Counted from the stretch's first letter, positions 34,801 through 43,835 are shown. The stretch is 64,000 nucleotides of DNA from Desulfosarcina widdelii (GCF_009688965.1 NZ_AP021875.1:372001-436000), one strand, 5' to 3'. Program-made: numbers and translations. The notes: generated by a model not told the origin, from the letters alone.

Positions 34801-35721
34801 ATGAATAAACTTAAACAAAAAATGATCAATTTATTTTCATCAACAGTTTTATTTGATTGTCAAAAAAAAAGTTTCATGAATAAATTTTTATATTTTACCC
34901 TTTCCTTATTATATCCCTTATGGCCCTCACGTATAAATGAGTTACCCGGATTACTCTGGATATTCATACGAGATTTGTTCCATTTTGGGTCTGGGTACAA
35001 CTCCTTTCCACCAGTTCACAAATCATTAAAAAAGCCTGATGGACTTCTTATGATGGGTGGAAAACTAAATAGCTCTCGTATAATCAAAGCCTACCGGATG
35101 GGTATTTACCCACATCGTCATATTGGCCCAGTAAAATGGTATGCTCCATATTCTCGCATGGTACAGTTCCCGGAAGAATTTCATATCGGAAGAACACTTC
35201 GGCGCCATTTAAGGCAAAAAAAATTTCGGGTAACTTTTGATAGTGATTTTAGTCAAGTTATTGCAAATTGTGCTGAGCCGAGAAAAGGAAAAACACCTTT
35301 GACTTGGATCAAAGAAGATATTATTAAAGCTTATTATAGTCTTTATAAAAAGGGATATGTTCATTCGATAGAAGTATGGGATAATGACGATAACCTTATT
35401 GGTGGACTATATGGTGTAGCAATTGGACATATTTTTTTTACTGAATCAATGTTTTCGAAACGACCTCACGCCTCTAAGATAGCTTTAGCTTATTTGAATT
35501 GTCATTTGCAAGCATGGGGCTATATAGTTAATGATGTAAAGAGATACACAGAATTTTGGAAAAATCAAGGTGCCCGCCTGATTTCAAGATCTGAGTTTAT
35601 TTTATTACTTCGTGAACACATAGATACTCAAAAAAACCGAATTCCGTGGAAATTAGATGAGACGTTAAACATTGGTTTCTGGGATCCAATAAAAGGAAAA
35701 AAGAGTAATTGTTTTGTGTAG
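34801..35721 (+). CDS. Leucyl/phenylalanyl-tRNA-protein transferase (Aat) homologue
   Basis: 306 residues. From residue 80 it aligns with L/F-tRNA-protein transferases: PDGLLMMGGKLNSSRIIKAY, RMGIYP, VKWYAPYSRMVQFPEEFHI, FRVTFDSDF, LTWIKEDIIKAY, HSIEVWDNDD, GGLYGVAIGHIFFTESMFS (Glu215) and RPHASKIALAYL. Canonical enzymes add Leu/Phe from tRNA to N-terminal Arg/Lys of proteins. Two differences: about 75 extra N-terminal residues, and the D-x-Q of the canonical IDCQ block is replaced by IVNDVKRYTEFW. Position between glycosyltransferases suggests a paralogue that uses aminoacyl-tRNA to modify a sugar or protein of this pathway (inference). Its stop codon lies inside a MITE-like element. Confidence 0.85.
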   Translation: MNKLKQKMINLFSSTVLFDCQKKSFMNKFLYFTLSLLYPLWPSRINELPGLLWIFIRDLFHFGSGYNSFPPVHKSLKKPDGLLMMGGKLNSSRIIKAYRMGIYPHRHIGPVKWYAPYSRMVQFPEEFHIGRTLRRHLRQKKFRVTFDSDFSQVIANCAEPRKGKTPLTWIKEDIIKAYYSLYKKGYVHSIEVWDNDDNLIGGLYGVAIGHIFFTESMFSKRPHASKIALAYLNCHLQAWGYIVNDVKRYTEFWKNQGARLISRSEFILLLREHIDTQKNRIPWKLDETLNIGFWDPIKGKKSNCFV

Positions 35722-35838
35722 AGTAGAGCGCTAATTTCGGCAAATCACCTTCTGACATGTAAGAAGCCGCGTGCGGCGAGGCATAGGTTGGACCATCTCA
35801 GGTGTTGGAACTTTTGTCATCGCGCTCTACTCTACACA
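35715..35838. mobile_element. MITE-like element with 17-bp perfect terminal inverted repeats
   Basis: TGTGTAGAGTAGAGCGC at 35715-35731 and its exact complement GCGCTCTACTCTACACA at 35822-35838 bound 124 bp without coding capacity; an internal GCCGCGTGCGGC dyad adds structure. The left arm provides the TAG that ends the Aat-like gene. No full-length partner element is seen in the window. Confidence 0.75.
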
Positions 35839-36017
35839 TTGATTTTATCATAACAATCAAATTTTAAAATGGTCCGACTGAAAATGCCGATCCTCATGAG
35901 AGAGGTTTTAAAATCAACATGATTTTTTCATTTTATGCAGCGTGTCTAGTTTTTCGAAAGCGACAAGCTTTGAATTGGCGCAGGATTTCAGAATTTTACC
36001 CTGTTAAATCGTTTCAG
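35839..36017. other. Gene-free stretch with a motif shared with 40.8 kb
   Basis: 'cattttatgcagcgtgtc' and 'agtttttcgaaagcg' (about 35928-35962) recur, slightly changed, at about 40785-40820. Probably remnants of one element; family not recognised. Confidence 0.45.
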
Positions 36018-36272
36018 CTATAATATACTACACATACGTTTTACTAAGCCTGAAAGATCGCAAATTCTACATAGGTTATACTCAGGATCTGAAGCGACGA
36101 TTTGAAGAGCATGAAAAAGGATTTGTCGAATCGACCAAATACCGAAGGCCATAAAAGCTGATATATTATGAAGCCTGTCTTGATAGATCTGATGCGACAC
36201 ATCGAGAAAATATTTCAAGACACATCATGGTAATATGTATCTTGGGAGAAGGCTCAAATCGTATTTAACAGG
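36018..36272 (+). pseudogene. GIY-YIG endonuclease domain protein, disrupted
   Basis: Reads YYTYVLLSLKDRKFYIGYTQ then DLKRRFEEHEKGFVESTKYR, a GIY-YIG motif with its Arg and Glu/His region; then a stop (CCATAA) and LIYYEACLDRSDATHRE. A frameshift leads to YFKTHHGNMYLGRRLKSYLT. This matches the ~85-residue stand-alone UvrC-like GIY-YIG family. One stop and one frameshift make it non-functional. It lies between a MITE and an IS1595 remnant. Confidence 0.75.
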
Positions 36273-36429
36273 TTGAATCTGGTCCATGGCATTTTTGGAC
36301 AGCCGTGATTTAACTCCGTTAGAAAAATTTGACCGCCAACTATATGGAGAAATCCTGCTAAAGAAAAGTAAATCAATTGATCACCTCAAGTGATTATCTA
36401 ACGGTGCGGGTCGGGACAATTATGAAATG

Positions 36430-37236
36430 CGGTTTTCTATGAAACTCCAGTTGTTGCAAAATACTCGGATAACGGGTCCAGATCCCAAGGAATCTTTGGC
36501 CAGGTTATCTGGGGCGTTTTCAGTGCCTGCTGAACGATACGCATGAACTTTTTCCCGATGCTCTTTGATTTGCGGCGATTGAATCGAAAGACATACTCGT
36601 ACAGGTAATTTTGAAGATATTTTGGCTCGAATCGCCCCTGATACGTTCCTCTGATCAATCGTTTGATCAAAGTCGTCACCAAATTGGCCCCATAGAGTTT
36701 TTCATAGTCCTTGCTCTTGCTTTGGTTGGTTATTTCGCGTCGAAACTGTTCTTTATCAATGATGTTGTAGCTACGTCATTCATCCTTGGCTATTGTTGCA
36801 CCGGGCTCGATATTGTCGAAAATGAAGGTCTCCAGTTCACTGCATTGACGCCGGATTTGCGGGTAGTGAACCACCACATGGCTTTAAACCAATAGGTAAT
36901 CGGGATTTTGGAACTGTCCATGATCGTGCCGGCCGTCAATGAGTGCTGGCGTTCGCACCGGGTACAGATATACAAGTTTATTGAACTCAGCCAGTAGCGT
37001 TTGTGGCCACATTTTTTACACGTAAAACCATCAGGCCATTTTTGCTGGAACAGATACTCGTAACAGGCATCCGGTTGTGAAAACCGTTGATCAAATTCAA
37101 TCTCAGATTTTGGAAATTCCTTAGTAATGGTAAAGTCTGTCATGGCGACCTCCTTTTGTTGGTTGTGAGGCCATCATAACGCATTTGTGTGACAGATACG
37201 GTCACAACAGATTTACTGGAGTTTCATAGAGAACCG
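36430..37236 (-). mobile_element. IS1595-family element, internally deleted
   Basis: The terminal inverted repeats are 36430-36451 and 37215-37236, 22 bp with one mismatch; their core reads TATGAAACTCCAGT. The flanks carry a 10-bp direct repeat ATTATGAAAT at 36419-36428 and 37238-37247, taken as the target duplication, one base outside each end. The right duplication contains the start codon of the downstream glycosyltransferase. Confidence 0.8.
36437..37143 (-). pseudogene. IS1595-family transposase, central part deleted and frameshifted
   Basis: The N-terminal part (37143 to about 36850) has the zinc ribbon FTCKKCGHKRYWLSSINLYI then CTRCERQHSLTAGTIM, typical of IS1595/ISXO2-like transposases. 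The C-terminal part (36682-36437) ends YLYEYVFRFNRRKSKSIGKK. The DDE core between them is largely missing, so the element cannot move by itself. Confidence 0.82.
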
Positions 37237-37240
37237 GATT

Positions 37241-38368
37241 ATGAAATACAAGAAAAGAAAAATTCATATACTAGTAGTATTGCGTTGGCCAATAGGTGGA
37301 ATCAGAAATTTTTGTAATTATTTTTATAACAATTTTGAATCCAAAAAATATTCCTTTACCATCATGGCTCCAGAACGCGGTGAGATTGGACAATTGATCA
37401 GAGACTTAGAAATCTTTAATCCTACCTTTTTGCCAATAAAAAAAAAATCAATTTTGCAAATATTACGGAATATAGTTGTAAAAAAAAAATTTGACTTAGT
37501 TCATTCACATGGAATTTCTAGTGGACTATTTATGGGGTTATATTGCTATTTATTTAAGATACCGCATATCGTAACAATTCATGAAACATTAACAAAAGAA
37601 ATGTTTAAGGGCTTAAAAGGAATATTAAAATATATTGTACTTTCTATTTTGCTTCCTTTAGTTGATGTTATTCATTATGTGTCAGAGGATACAAAGAAAA
37701 ATGTTTTTAGTGTTATACCTATATTAAAGAAATATTTCCAAAAAAATGTTGTTATTCAAAATGGAATTGATGTGAAAAAACTTTTAAGTGCGCAGCCAAA
37801 AGTATTTTCAAAATCAATAATAATACCAGAAAATGCCTTCTTAATAGGTTATTTAGGGCGTTTTATGCCGGAAAAGGGATTTAAGTATCTTATCAACGCG
37901 ATTGATATCATCGTAAAAGATAAAAAACCAAATAAACAACCTATTGTTTTGGCTTTCGGATGGGGAGCATACATAAGAGAATATCAGCTTATGATCAATA
38001 AAAAGGGATTAGATAAAAATTTTATATTTTTACCTTTTTCTTCTGAAGTTGCTTCAATTATTAAAGGTTTTGATGTAGTGACAGTCCCATCTCTTCGCGA
38101 ATCTTTTGGATTGGTCGCCGCAGAAACACTTGTTGCCGGTGTCCCATTGATTGCCTCTAACTGTATTGGTTTAAGAGAAGTTATAAAAAATTCTCCTGCT
38201 ATCAAAATACATCCAAAAAATTCTTACATGCTTGCGATGGCCTTGATAAAAGAAATGAGATTCCCTTCGAAAAATAAGTCCAAAAAATATAGCAAAACTG
38301 CTGCAGAAAGATTTGATGTAACAATTAAATCGAAGCTTTTAGAAAAGCAAATGATTAAGTTATTATGA
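37241..38368 (+). CDS. Glycosyltransferase, family 4 (GT-B)
   Basis: 375 residues. KIHILVVLRWPIGGIRNFCN, SHGISSGLFMG, IGYLGRFMPEKGFKYLINA and PSLRESFGLVAAETLVAGVP (E-x7-E) define GT-B family 4. The start codon lies in the target duplication of the IS1595 element. The gene therefore lost its original upstream sequence, which now lies left of 36430, and no good Shine-Dalgarno is visible before this ATG. Expression may have dropped. Confidence 0.86.
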   Translation: MKYKKRKIHILVVLRWPIGGIRNFCNYFYNNFESKKYSFTIMAPERGEIGQLIRDLEIFNPTFLPIKKKSILQILRNIVVKKKFDLVHSHGISSGLFMGLYCYLFKIPHIVTIHETLTKEMFKGLKGILKYIVLSILLPLVDVIHYVSEDTKKNVFSVIPILKKYFQKNVVIQNGIDVKKLLSAQPKVFSKSIIIPENAFLIGYLGRFMPEKGFKYLINAIDIIVKDKKPNKQPIVLAFGWGAYIREYQLMINKKGLDKNFIFLPFSSEVASIIKGFDVVTVPSLRESFGLVAAETLVAGVPLIASNCIGLREVIKNSPAIKIHPKNSYMLAMALIKEMRFPSKNKSKKYSKTAAERFDVTIKSKLLEKQMIKLL

Positions 38369-38384
38369 AATATTTGTGCCACTG

Positions 38385-38672
38385 GAGCTATATTCAAAAG
38401 TTGTGTTTAGGAAAGTATGTGGTGTATCCTCCGGTTGACTGTTTACGAGGCATTCAACCGACCAACAATTCGGAAGGATGCACACACCATGAGTAAAGAT
38501 AACGTAATCAATCTGAAAAAAATGTCTTTGCAAATGACCCGATTACCGATATTTTGCGCCAGGGGACCAGAAAGTTGCTAACCAAGGCACTTGAAGCCGA
38601 GATCGAAATCTATGTTCACCATCTAAAAGACCGATGACAACAACGCGGTTACAGATGTGGAGAAATAAAAAA
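38385..38672 (+). pseudogene. IS256 (mutator)-family transposase, N-terminal remnant
   Basis: From ATG 38489: MSKDNVINLKK, then after a frameshift NDPITDILRQGTRKLLTKAL with EAEIEIYVHHLKDR, stop, QQRGYRCG, which is the N-terminus of IS256-type transposases. The catalytic part is absent. 38385-38480 probably contains the left end. Confidence 0.78.
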
Positions 38673-38704
38673 AGTAATTCAGGAAACTCTAAGTTAATAG
38701 GATA

Positions 38705-39589
38705 ATGAGAATTATGGACTTTGATTTAAAACAGCGGTTAAAAAAGGTTATTAATAATCCAAGTTATATAAGCTGGAAGATAAGAACTACTGCATACAGG
38801 AAAATTGACCTATTAGTAAAACAAAAAATATTAAAAAAAAAATTAGCTAAATCAAACCTTGGAAATATAGCATTATTTCACATAGGTCGTAGTGGAAGCA
38901 CTTTGATTGGTGATATGATTAATCAAAATCCGAAAATATATTGGGATGGAGAAGTTTTCAATGATATTGTTAATAGTCATTGTAAAACTAAAAATATAAT
39001 AGAAGATCCATTAAAAATTTTAAATTCAAGAATGAATTTGTCTGGCAAAAATAAGTTTTATGGGTTTGAAATTAAATTTTTTCACATAAGAAATTTCAAG
39101 ATGGATTTTCAAGAATTTCTTGAAGAATTGGAGAAATTAAATTTTAACAAGTTTATAGTGATAGAGAGGAAAAATTATTTGAGAAAGATTTTATCAAGTG
39201 TTAAAGCTCGTATTACCTCTGAATGGCATGCGCCTAAAAAATCATGCCCAATTAATAAAAAGATAAAAATAAATATTAATAAACTAAATATTGATAATAA
39301 AGAAGATACACTTTACAATTTTTTAGAAGAATATAATAAAGATTTCAATGAGCTAAAAAATAAATTAATAGAAAAGAAACATTTATGGTTAACCTATGAA
39401 AATGATATTCAGGGCAATCCTTTTATCGCGTATGAAAAAATAGTTAGTTATTTGAATATTACGAACCAAAAAGTAAAAATTAGATATGGTAAAACTAATC
39501 CCTTTCCTTTAATCGAAATATTATCAAATTATGATGAAATTAAAATTTTGCTTGAAGGATCTACATACGAATGGATGTTAAATGGATGA
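38705..39589 (+). CDS. Sulfotransferase-like protein
   Basis: 294 residues. IALFHIGRSGSTLIGDMINQ near residue 57, then NPKIYWDGEVFN, is the PAPS 5'-phosphosulfate loop pattern of Stf0/LPS-type sulfotransferases. FIVIERKNYLRKILSSVKAR is the 3'-phosphate R...S segment. A second sulfotransferase in the locus, unlike the one at 23.2 kb in sequence. A second Met three codons in could be the start. Confidence 0.75.
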   Translation: MRIMDFDLKQRLKKVINNPSYISWKIRTTAYRKIDLLVKQKILKKKLAKSNLGNIALFHIGRSGSTLIGDMINQNPKIYWDGEVFNDIVNSHCKTKNIIEDPLKILNSRMNLSGKNKFYGFEIKFFHIRNFKMDFQEFLEELEKLNFNKFIVIERKNYLRKILSSVKARITSEWHAPKKSCPINKKIKININKLNIDNKEDTLYNFLEEYNKDFNELKNKLIEKKHLWLTYENDIQGNPFIAYEKIVSYLNITNQKVKIRYGKTNPFPLIEILSNYDEIKILLEGSTYEWMLNG

Positions 39590-39770
39590 GCATATTTGAT
39601 AAATTTTAGCTTATCCTTACAAGAACAGATGATTGATTTGCAATAATTATTGCCTTTCGTTTACTGAAATAGGAAACCAATTTGTTGCAATGAACTGCTA
39701 AAAAATTTGTTCTCTTGTGTTGGCGGAAATCTCTATTTATGGATTGACACTATATATTTACGTGGATAAA

Positions 39771-40670
39771 ATGGAAATAGATTATAACAAATACCTAATA
39801 AGTGTTATTACTCCTACATATAATCGAAGAAATTTTATAGGTTCGGCTATAAATAGCGTATTGAATCAATCATATAAAAATATTGAACACATAATAGTTG
39901 ATGACGGGTCAAATGACAAAACATCCGATTTAGTAAGAGATATCCAAAAAAGTGATCCCAGAGTTAAATATTATTATCAAGAAAATAAAGGACAAAGTTC
40001 CGCAAGAAATTTTGGACTTAAACTTGCTATGGGTGATTTTATATGTTTTTTAGATTCAGATGATATTTTTTTAGAAGAACATATTGAAAAATGTTTAAAA
40101 GTTTTTAAAAAAAATCCTGAAGTAGATATTGTTTACGGGGATTGGATCCCAATTAATGAAAAGGGTATTAAAAAAAATATTAAAAATTTAAAGAGATACA
40201 CAGGAAAAATAACTTATCAGTTGTTTTGCAACAATTGTGTTAGTATGAATTCAGTAATGGTACGATCTAAATGTTTTAAAGAAATGGGTGGCATGAATGA
40301 AAACTGTGAAGTCGCTGATGATTATGATCTATGGTTACGTTTATCTACAAAATATAAATTCTATTACATTCCTGAACCATTAGCTTACTATCGAATTTCT
40401 ATTGATCAGATTTCATCAAACAAAATGAAAAGATTTGAAGCCAATGAAAAAATCTTATTAAATTTTATCAGAAATTATCCAAAATCTCTAACAAATGAGC
40501 AAATCAAAGATGGCCTTTCTCGTTTTTATCTTAGAAAAGCTCGATATTTAGGAAGTATAAATCATAAAATGAAAGGGTTTGTTTGCGCTATGAAAGCGTT
40601 AAAATATAATTTTTTTTCAATTTTAGTTTTTAGAGGGATTTATAGAATTATTTTTCCAAAGAAGCAATAG
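39771..40670 (+). CDS. Glycosyltransferase, family 2
   Basis: 299 residues from ATG 39771; the frame opens with a GTG at 39717 but the fold begins at YLISVITPTYNRRNFIGSAI. Motifs: IIVDDGSNDKTSDLV, ICFLDSDDIFLEEHI (D-x-D) and CEVADDYDLWLRLS (catalytic acidic residues). Closely resembles the gene at 33.7 kb in layout. Confidence 0.87.
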   Translation: MEIDYNKYLISVITPTYNRRNFIGSAINSVLNQSYKNIEHIIVDDGSNDKTSDLVRDIQKSDPRVKYYYQENKGQSSARNFGLKLAMGDFICFLDSDDIFLEEHIEKCLKVFKKNPEVDIVYGDWIPINEKGIKKNIKNLKRYTGKITYQLFCNNCVSMNSVMVRSKCFKEMGGMNENCEVADDYDLWLRLSTKYKFYYIPEPLAYYRISIDQISSNKMKRFEANEKILLNFIRNYPKSLTNEQIKDGLSRFYLRKARYLGSINHKMKGFVCAMKALKYNFFSILVFRGIYRIIFPKKQ

Positions 40671-40977
40671 GGGATCCCCGCCATTATCTGGGTATTGACC
40701 GAAATTTTCTTTTCCATCTAAAAACTATGTTCATCCGACTAAAGCGTACTTTGCTTCGAGAGGTTTGAAAAATAGCATCCCCCTCTCATTTTATGAAGCG
40801 TGCCAAGTTTTTCGAAAGTATGCGTTCGACGCGAGGCCATTCAATGGCGGGATTCAATTTTTTCATCAGTTCGAGTCTGCGGTTGTGAAGAGCTTACCGG
40901 ACAACATGTAAGACTGCATTCTGCTTGCATAAACAGTGTTCACCAAGGAAAAACGATTAGTTTAGGTATGCGTTACA
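40671..40977. other. Intergenic region with remnant motif
   Basis: Carries the 'cattttatgaagcgtgcc' and 'agtttttcgaaag' motif shared with 35.93 kb. A 78-codon frame here is not supported. Nothing else is seen. Confidence 0.45.
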
Positions 40978-41952
40978 ATGAAAAAAAAAGAAAAAAAAAT
41001 TTGGATTGCTTGGGAAAGGCACAGGCGTACCCTTGAGTTAGCTAGGGATTTTGATTGTAAATTATATATTATAAATTATAGTAAAAATAGACTATTACGT
41101 TATGTTCTTTCTATCAAAAGAACCTTAATTATTTTAATTCAGAATAAGCCAAATATACTATTTGTACAAAACCCTTCAATTATCTTGAGCTTAATTGCTG
41201 TAATGCTAAAAAAAATTTTCAAGTATCGTTTAGTTGTAGATGCGCATAATGCAGCTATTGTTCCTGATGATAATTTTCTTAAAAATTTTTATCAATTATA
41301 TCAATTTGTGCATAAAAAAGCTACAATCACTATTGTAACTAATAGATACTTAGCAAAAATTATTAATAAAAACGGTGGTACTTCTTTTGTACTACCTGAT
41401 AAAATTCCTGAGATATTAAATATAGAAGATAATAAGAAAGAAAATTCTGTATATAATTTCGTTTTTGTATGTACTTATGGAAACGATGAACCATTTAAGG
41501 CTGTTTTTAGGGCAGGTAGATTAATAAGTAAAAATTATAATATATACGTAACAGGAAATTATAAAAAAGTTGACTACTCTTTCTTAGAAAACCTTAGCAA
41601 AAATGTTATTTTGACAGGTTTTTTACCAGAAATAAAATATTGGAAATTGCTATTATCGAGTGATTGTATAATTGATCTAACATTTAGAAAAGATTGCTTA
41701 GTATGTGGAGCATATGAAGGAATAGCATGTAATAAGCCGTTAATTCTATCTAACTCAAAAATTAATAAAGAAACATTTTACAAAGGAACTATATTTACAG
41801 AAAATGACGCCAATTCAATTTCAAATTCAATCAAACAATTTATTTCAAAAAAAACTCTATTAGAAAAAGAAGTAATTGATCTACATTATGAAATGAAAAG
41901 AAATTGGAATTTTAATTTTTTAAAATTAAAATATAAATTAGACTCCTATTAA
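40978..41952 (+). CDS. Glycosyltransferase (GT-B, family 4-like)
   Basis: 324 residues. KIWIAWERHRRTLELARDFD starts the first Rossmann half; LFVQNPSIILSLIAVML and VVDAHNAAIVP resemble TuaH/GumK-like GT-B acceptors; a later CGAYEGIACNKPLILSNS replaces the usual E-x7-E donor motif. Very AT-rich and Lys-rich. It has an ATG after a weak context. Assignment to a family is less sure than for the other transferases. Confidence 0.72.
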   Translation: MKKKEKKIWIAWERHRRTLELARDFDCKLYIINYSKNRLLRYVLSIKRTLIILIQNKPNILFVQNPSIILSLIAVMLKKIFKYRLVVDAHNAAIVPDDNFLKNFYQLYQFVHKKATITIVTNRYLAKIINKNGGTSFVLPDKIPEILNIEDNKKENSVYNFVFVCTYGNDEPFKAVFRAGRLISKNYNIYVTGNYKKVDYSFLENLSKNVILTGFLPEIKYWKLLLSSDCIIDLTFRKDCLVCGAYEGIACNKPLILSNSKINKETFYKGTIFTENDANSISNSIKQFISKKTLLEKEVIDLHYEMKRNWNFNFLKLKYKLDSY

Positions 41953-42012
41953 TAAAACTGGTCAAAAAAATTTTTAAGCGTTCACGGGGTAATTTAATGC
42001 GAAGCAGAAATC

Positions 42013-42828
42013 TGTGCGACATCGCTAATTATGGTTTCTTGAATAATTATAGAGTTTCAATAATTCAGGTAAAAATCGTTTCTTCATTACCAGTAAGTGC
42101 ATTTGGCCACATAGATAACCTGATGATGAATTGCCTTAGAATTGATGAAAACGGCTCTTTTATTTACAAGGGAGCGTTGGTGGTTGCCACCGAGAAGAAA
42201 AAAGAAGTTAAAAAATGGCTTTTCAGCCACTTCTCCAGATTCATCACCACTGTCGCTCTGCCACAACTGGTTGGGACGGGATCGTTCGAAGAACCGGGGC
42301 TTGGGTGGATTCTTCACCGGCTTGCGCCGGGCCTTGTTTACCAGCCCCTTCTCAGACAGTGTTTTGTGGACGGTGGATTGGCTCGTGGGAATCAGGAAAA
42401 AGCGTTTGAGCACGTCGGTGATGCGCCGGGCGCCATACTCCGGGTGCGCTTTCTTGACGTCGATGACACGATGTTAGATCTCTGGTTTAACGGAAGGCGT
42501 TCCGCCTGGCCGGGGCTTCGGTGTCAGCCCTTCGACCCCGCCCCGCCGATAGGCGTTGGCCCAGCGCCGGATCGAGTGCTGGCTGATGCCGAACTCCGCG
42601 CTGATCAGTGCAGCGCTGTAGCCTTACTCCAGGAAGAGCTTGACGATCCTGAGGCGGAACTCGACGGGGTAGGCCCACGTCCGGGGACGTTCCCTATCTC
42701 CTCCGGCTTTCCGTTTTTTCTTTTCCTTTTTCATCGGGTGATCTCCTTTCTGTGTAATTGGTTTTTACACCCGGGATTGTCACCCTATTTTTTCAATTTG
42801 GATGTGCCATTAACCGGCGATTAAGACA
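42013..42828 (-). mobile_element. Deletion derivative of the IS481-type element
   Basis: Left end TGTGCGACATCGCTAATTAT at 42013 is identical to the left end of the full element at 43824. The right end (42737-42828) closely matches 46691-46784. Between them only the transposase N-terminal third is recognisable (42254-42734). Positions 42034-42253 do not match the full element. Confidence 0.7.
42254..42734 (-). pseudogene. Truncated IS481-family transposase
   Basis: Homologous to the first ~160 residues of the transposase at 46690: YPVEFRLRIVKLFLE, stop, GYSAALISAEFGIS, VEGLTPKPRPGG, then HPEYGARRITDVLKRFFLIP and PRFFERSRPNQLWQSD. At least two internal stops occur and the DDE catalytic region is missing. 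Confidence 0.82.
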
Positions 42829-42878
42829 CCTTTTCTCAGATGCAATATCCGGGTTAAACGTTAGCCTTAGGAGTAAAA

Positions 42879-43775
42879 ATGTTCGATAATAACGCTAATA
42901 CAGTTCAAAACAAAAATATTTCTTTAAAACAATATTATGATTTTTGTTTGAATGCAGATATGAGTCCAAATTTCCATCCGAATTTCGTTGAATTTTATTA
43001 TTCTCAACTTAAAATAAAGCCTCAAATAATAGGTAGAATGAATAAAAATGGCCAATTAATAGCAGCATACCCTGTACTTTATAGACAAATATTTCCAAAT
43101 TCCTTACATAAAAAAATATTAGGGAAAAAATTTAATATACTCGGTGATATTGGTCAGCCTGAAATATTTTTTCCAGTTTTAAAAAATTCTACAAAAATTT
43201 CTTTGAATAATCTTTCTCCAACTACCAGTCCTCTCTTGAAAAACTTTTTAAAGAGATCTATCAACTATTCGATAAAATCGATAGCAATAGCAAAGAAAAC
43301 AAGACATAAAAATATTACAAGAGAGCAAAAAAAGTTGTTACAAAACGGTGGTAAAATATATTTCACTGATGAAATTAATAAAAAAGACTTTGTAGATATA
43401 TATATACGGCTTCACTGCAAAAGATGGGGTTATATGCCTGATGAATTACGATACGTTCGAAAACAGATTATTAAACTCTACAAACACATACATGGAGGAA
43501 TTCTACTACTTAAAAACGAACCATTAGCAGCACAGCTATGTTTCAAAAATGAAGGCAAAAATATTTTTTATGTAGACTTTATTAATTTGGGAGTAAAAGC
43601 ACATGACAAAAAGCAATCTTACGGTAGTATAATGATGCTATCAACTCTGCGAAAATCTGAACATGTTGCATTTTATAAGGGAAAAAAACTTAGATTTTCT
43701 TTTGGATACTACCAAGGAAAAAACCATTATAAAAGTCTTTGGACAAATCCAGAACCTACTTTTATTGCATTTTAG
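42879..43775 (+). CDS. Mig-14-like GNAT/FemAB-superfamily protein
   Basis: 298 residues. The C-terminal half follows the Mig-14 pattern: KTRHKNITREQKKLLQNGGK, FVDIYIRLHCKRWGYMPDEL, GGILLLKNEPLAAQLCFKNE, IFYVDFINLG and KLRFSFGYYQGKNHYKSLW. Mig-14 contributes to antimicrobial-peptide resistance in Salmonella and has a GNAT/FemAB-like fold; its chemistry is not settled. FemAB relatives transfer amino acids from aminoacyl-tRNA. With the Aat homologue 8 kb upstream, aminoacyl or acyl modification of the polysaccharide is possible (inference). Two IS481-type elements flank it on both sides. Confidence 0.78.
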   Translation: MFDNNANTVQNKNISLKQYYDFCLNADMSPNFHPNFVEFYYSQLKIKPQIIGRMNKNGQLIAAYPVLYRQIFPNSLHKKILGKKFNILGDIGQPEIFFPVLKNSTKISLNNLSPTTSPLLKNFLKRSINYSIKSIAIAKKTRHKNITREQKKLLQNGGKIYFTDEINKKDFVDIYIRLHCKRWGYMPDELRYVRKQIIKLYKHIHGGILLLKNEPLAAQLCFKNEGKNIFYVDFINLGVKAHDKKQSYGSIMMLSTLRKSEHVAFYKGKKLRFSFGYYQGKNHYKSLWTNPEPTFIAF

Positions 43776-43823
43776 TTGACACTATTGTGAATCTCCCCCA
43801 AATTAGTGGACACTGAGTTAAGG
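43776..43823. other. Short segment resembling an IS end
   Basis: 'gttgacactattgtgaatc' and CCCCCAAATTAGTGGACACT resemble the terminal sequence of IS3-type elements, lying between the mig-14-like stop and the IS481-type element. Too short to classify. Confidence 0.35.
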
Positions 43824-43835
43824 TGTGCGACATCG

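Noticed and set aside
42142..42477. Plus-strand ORFs over the IS481 derivative
   Set aside because: They are antisense to a recognisable transposase remnant.
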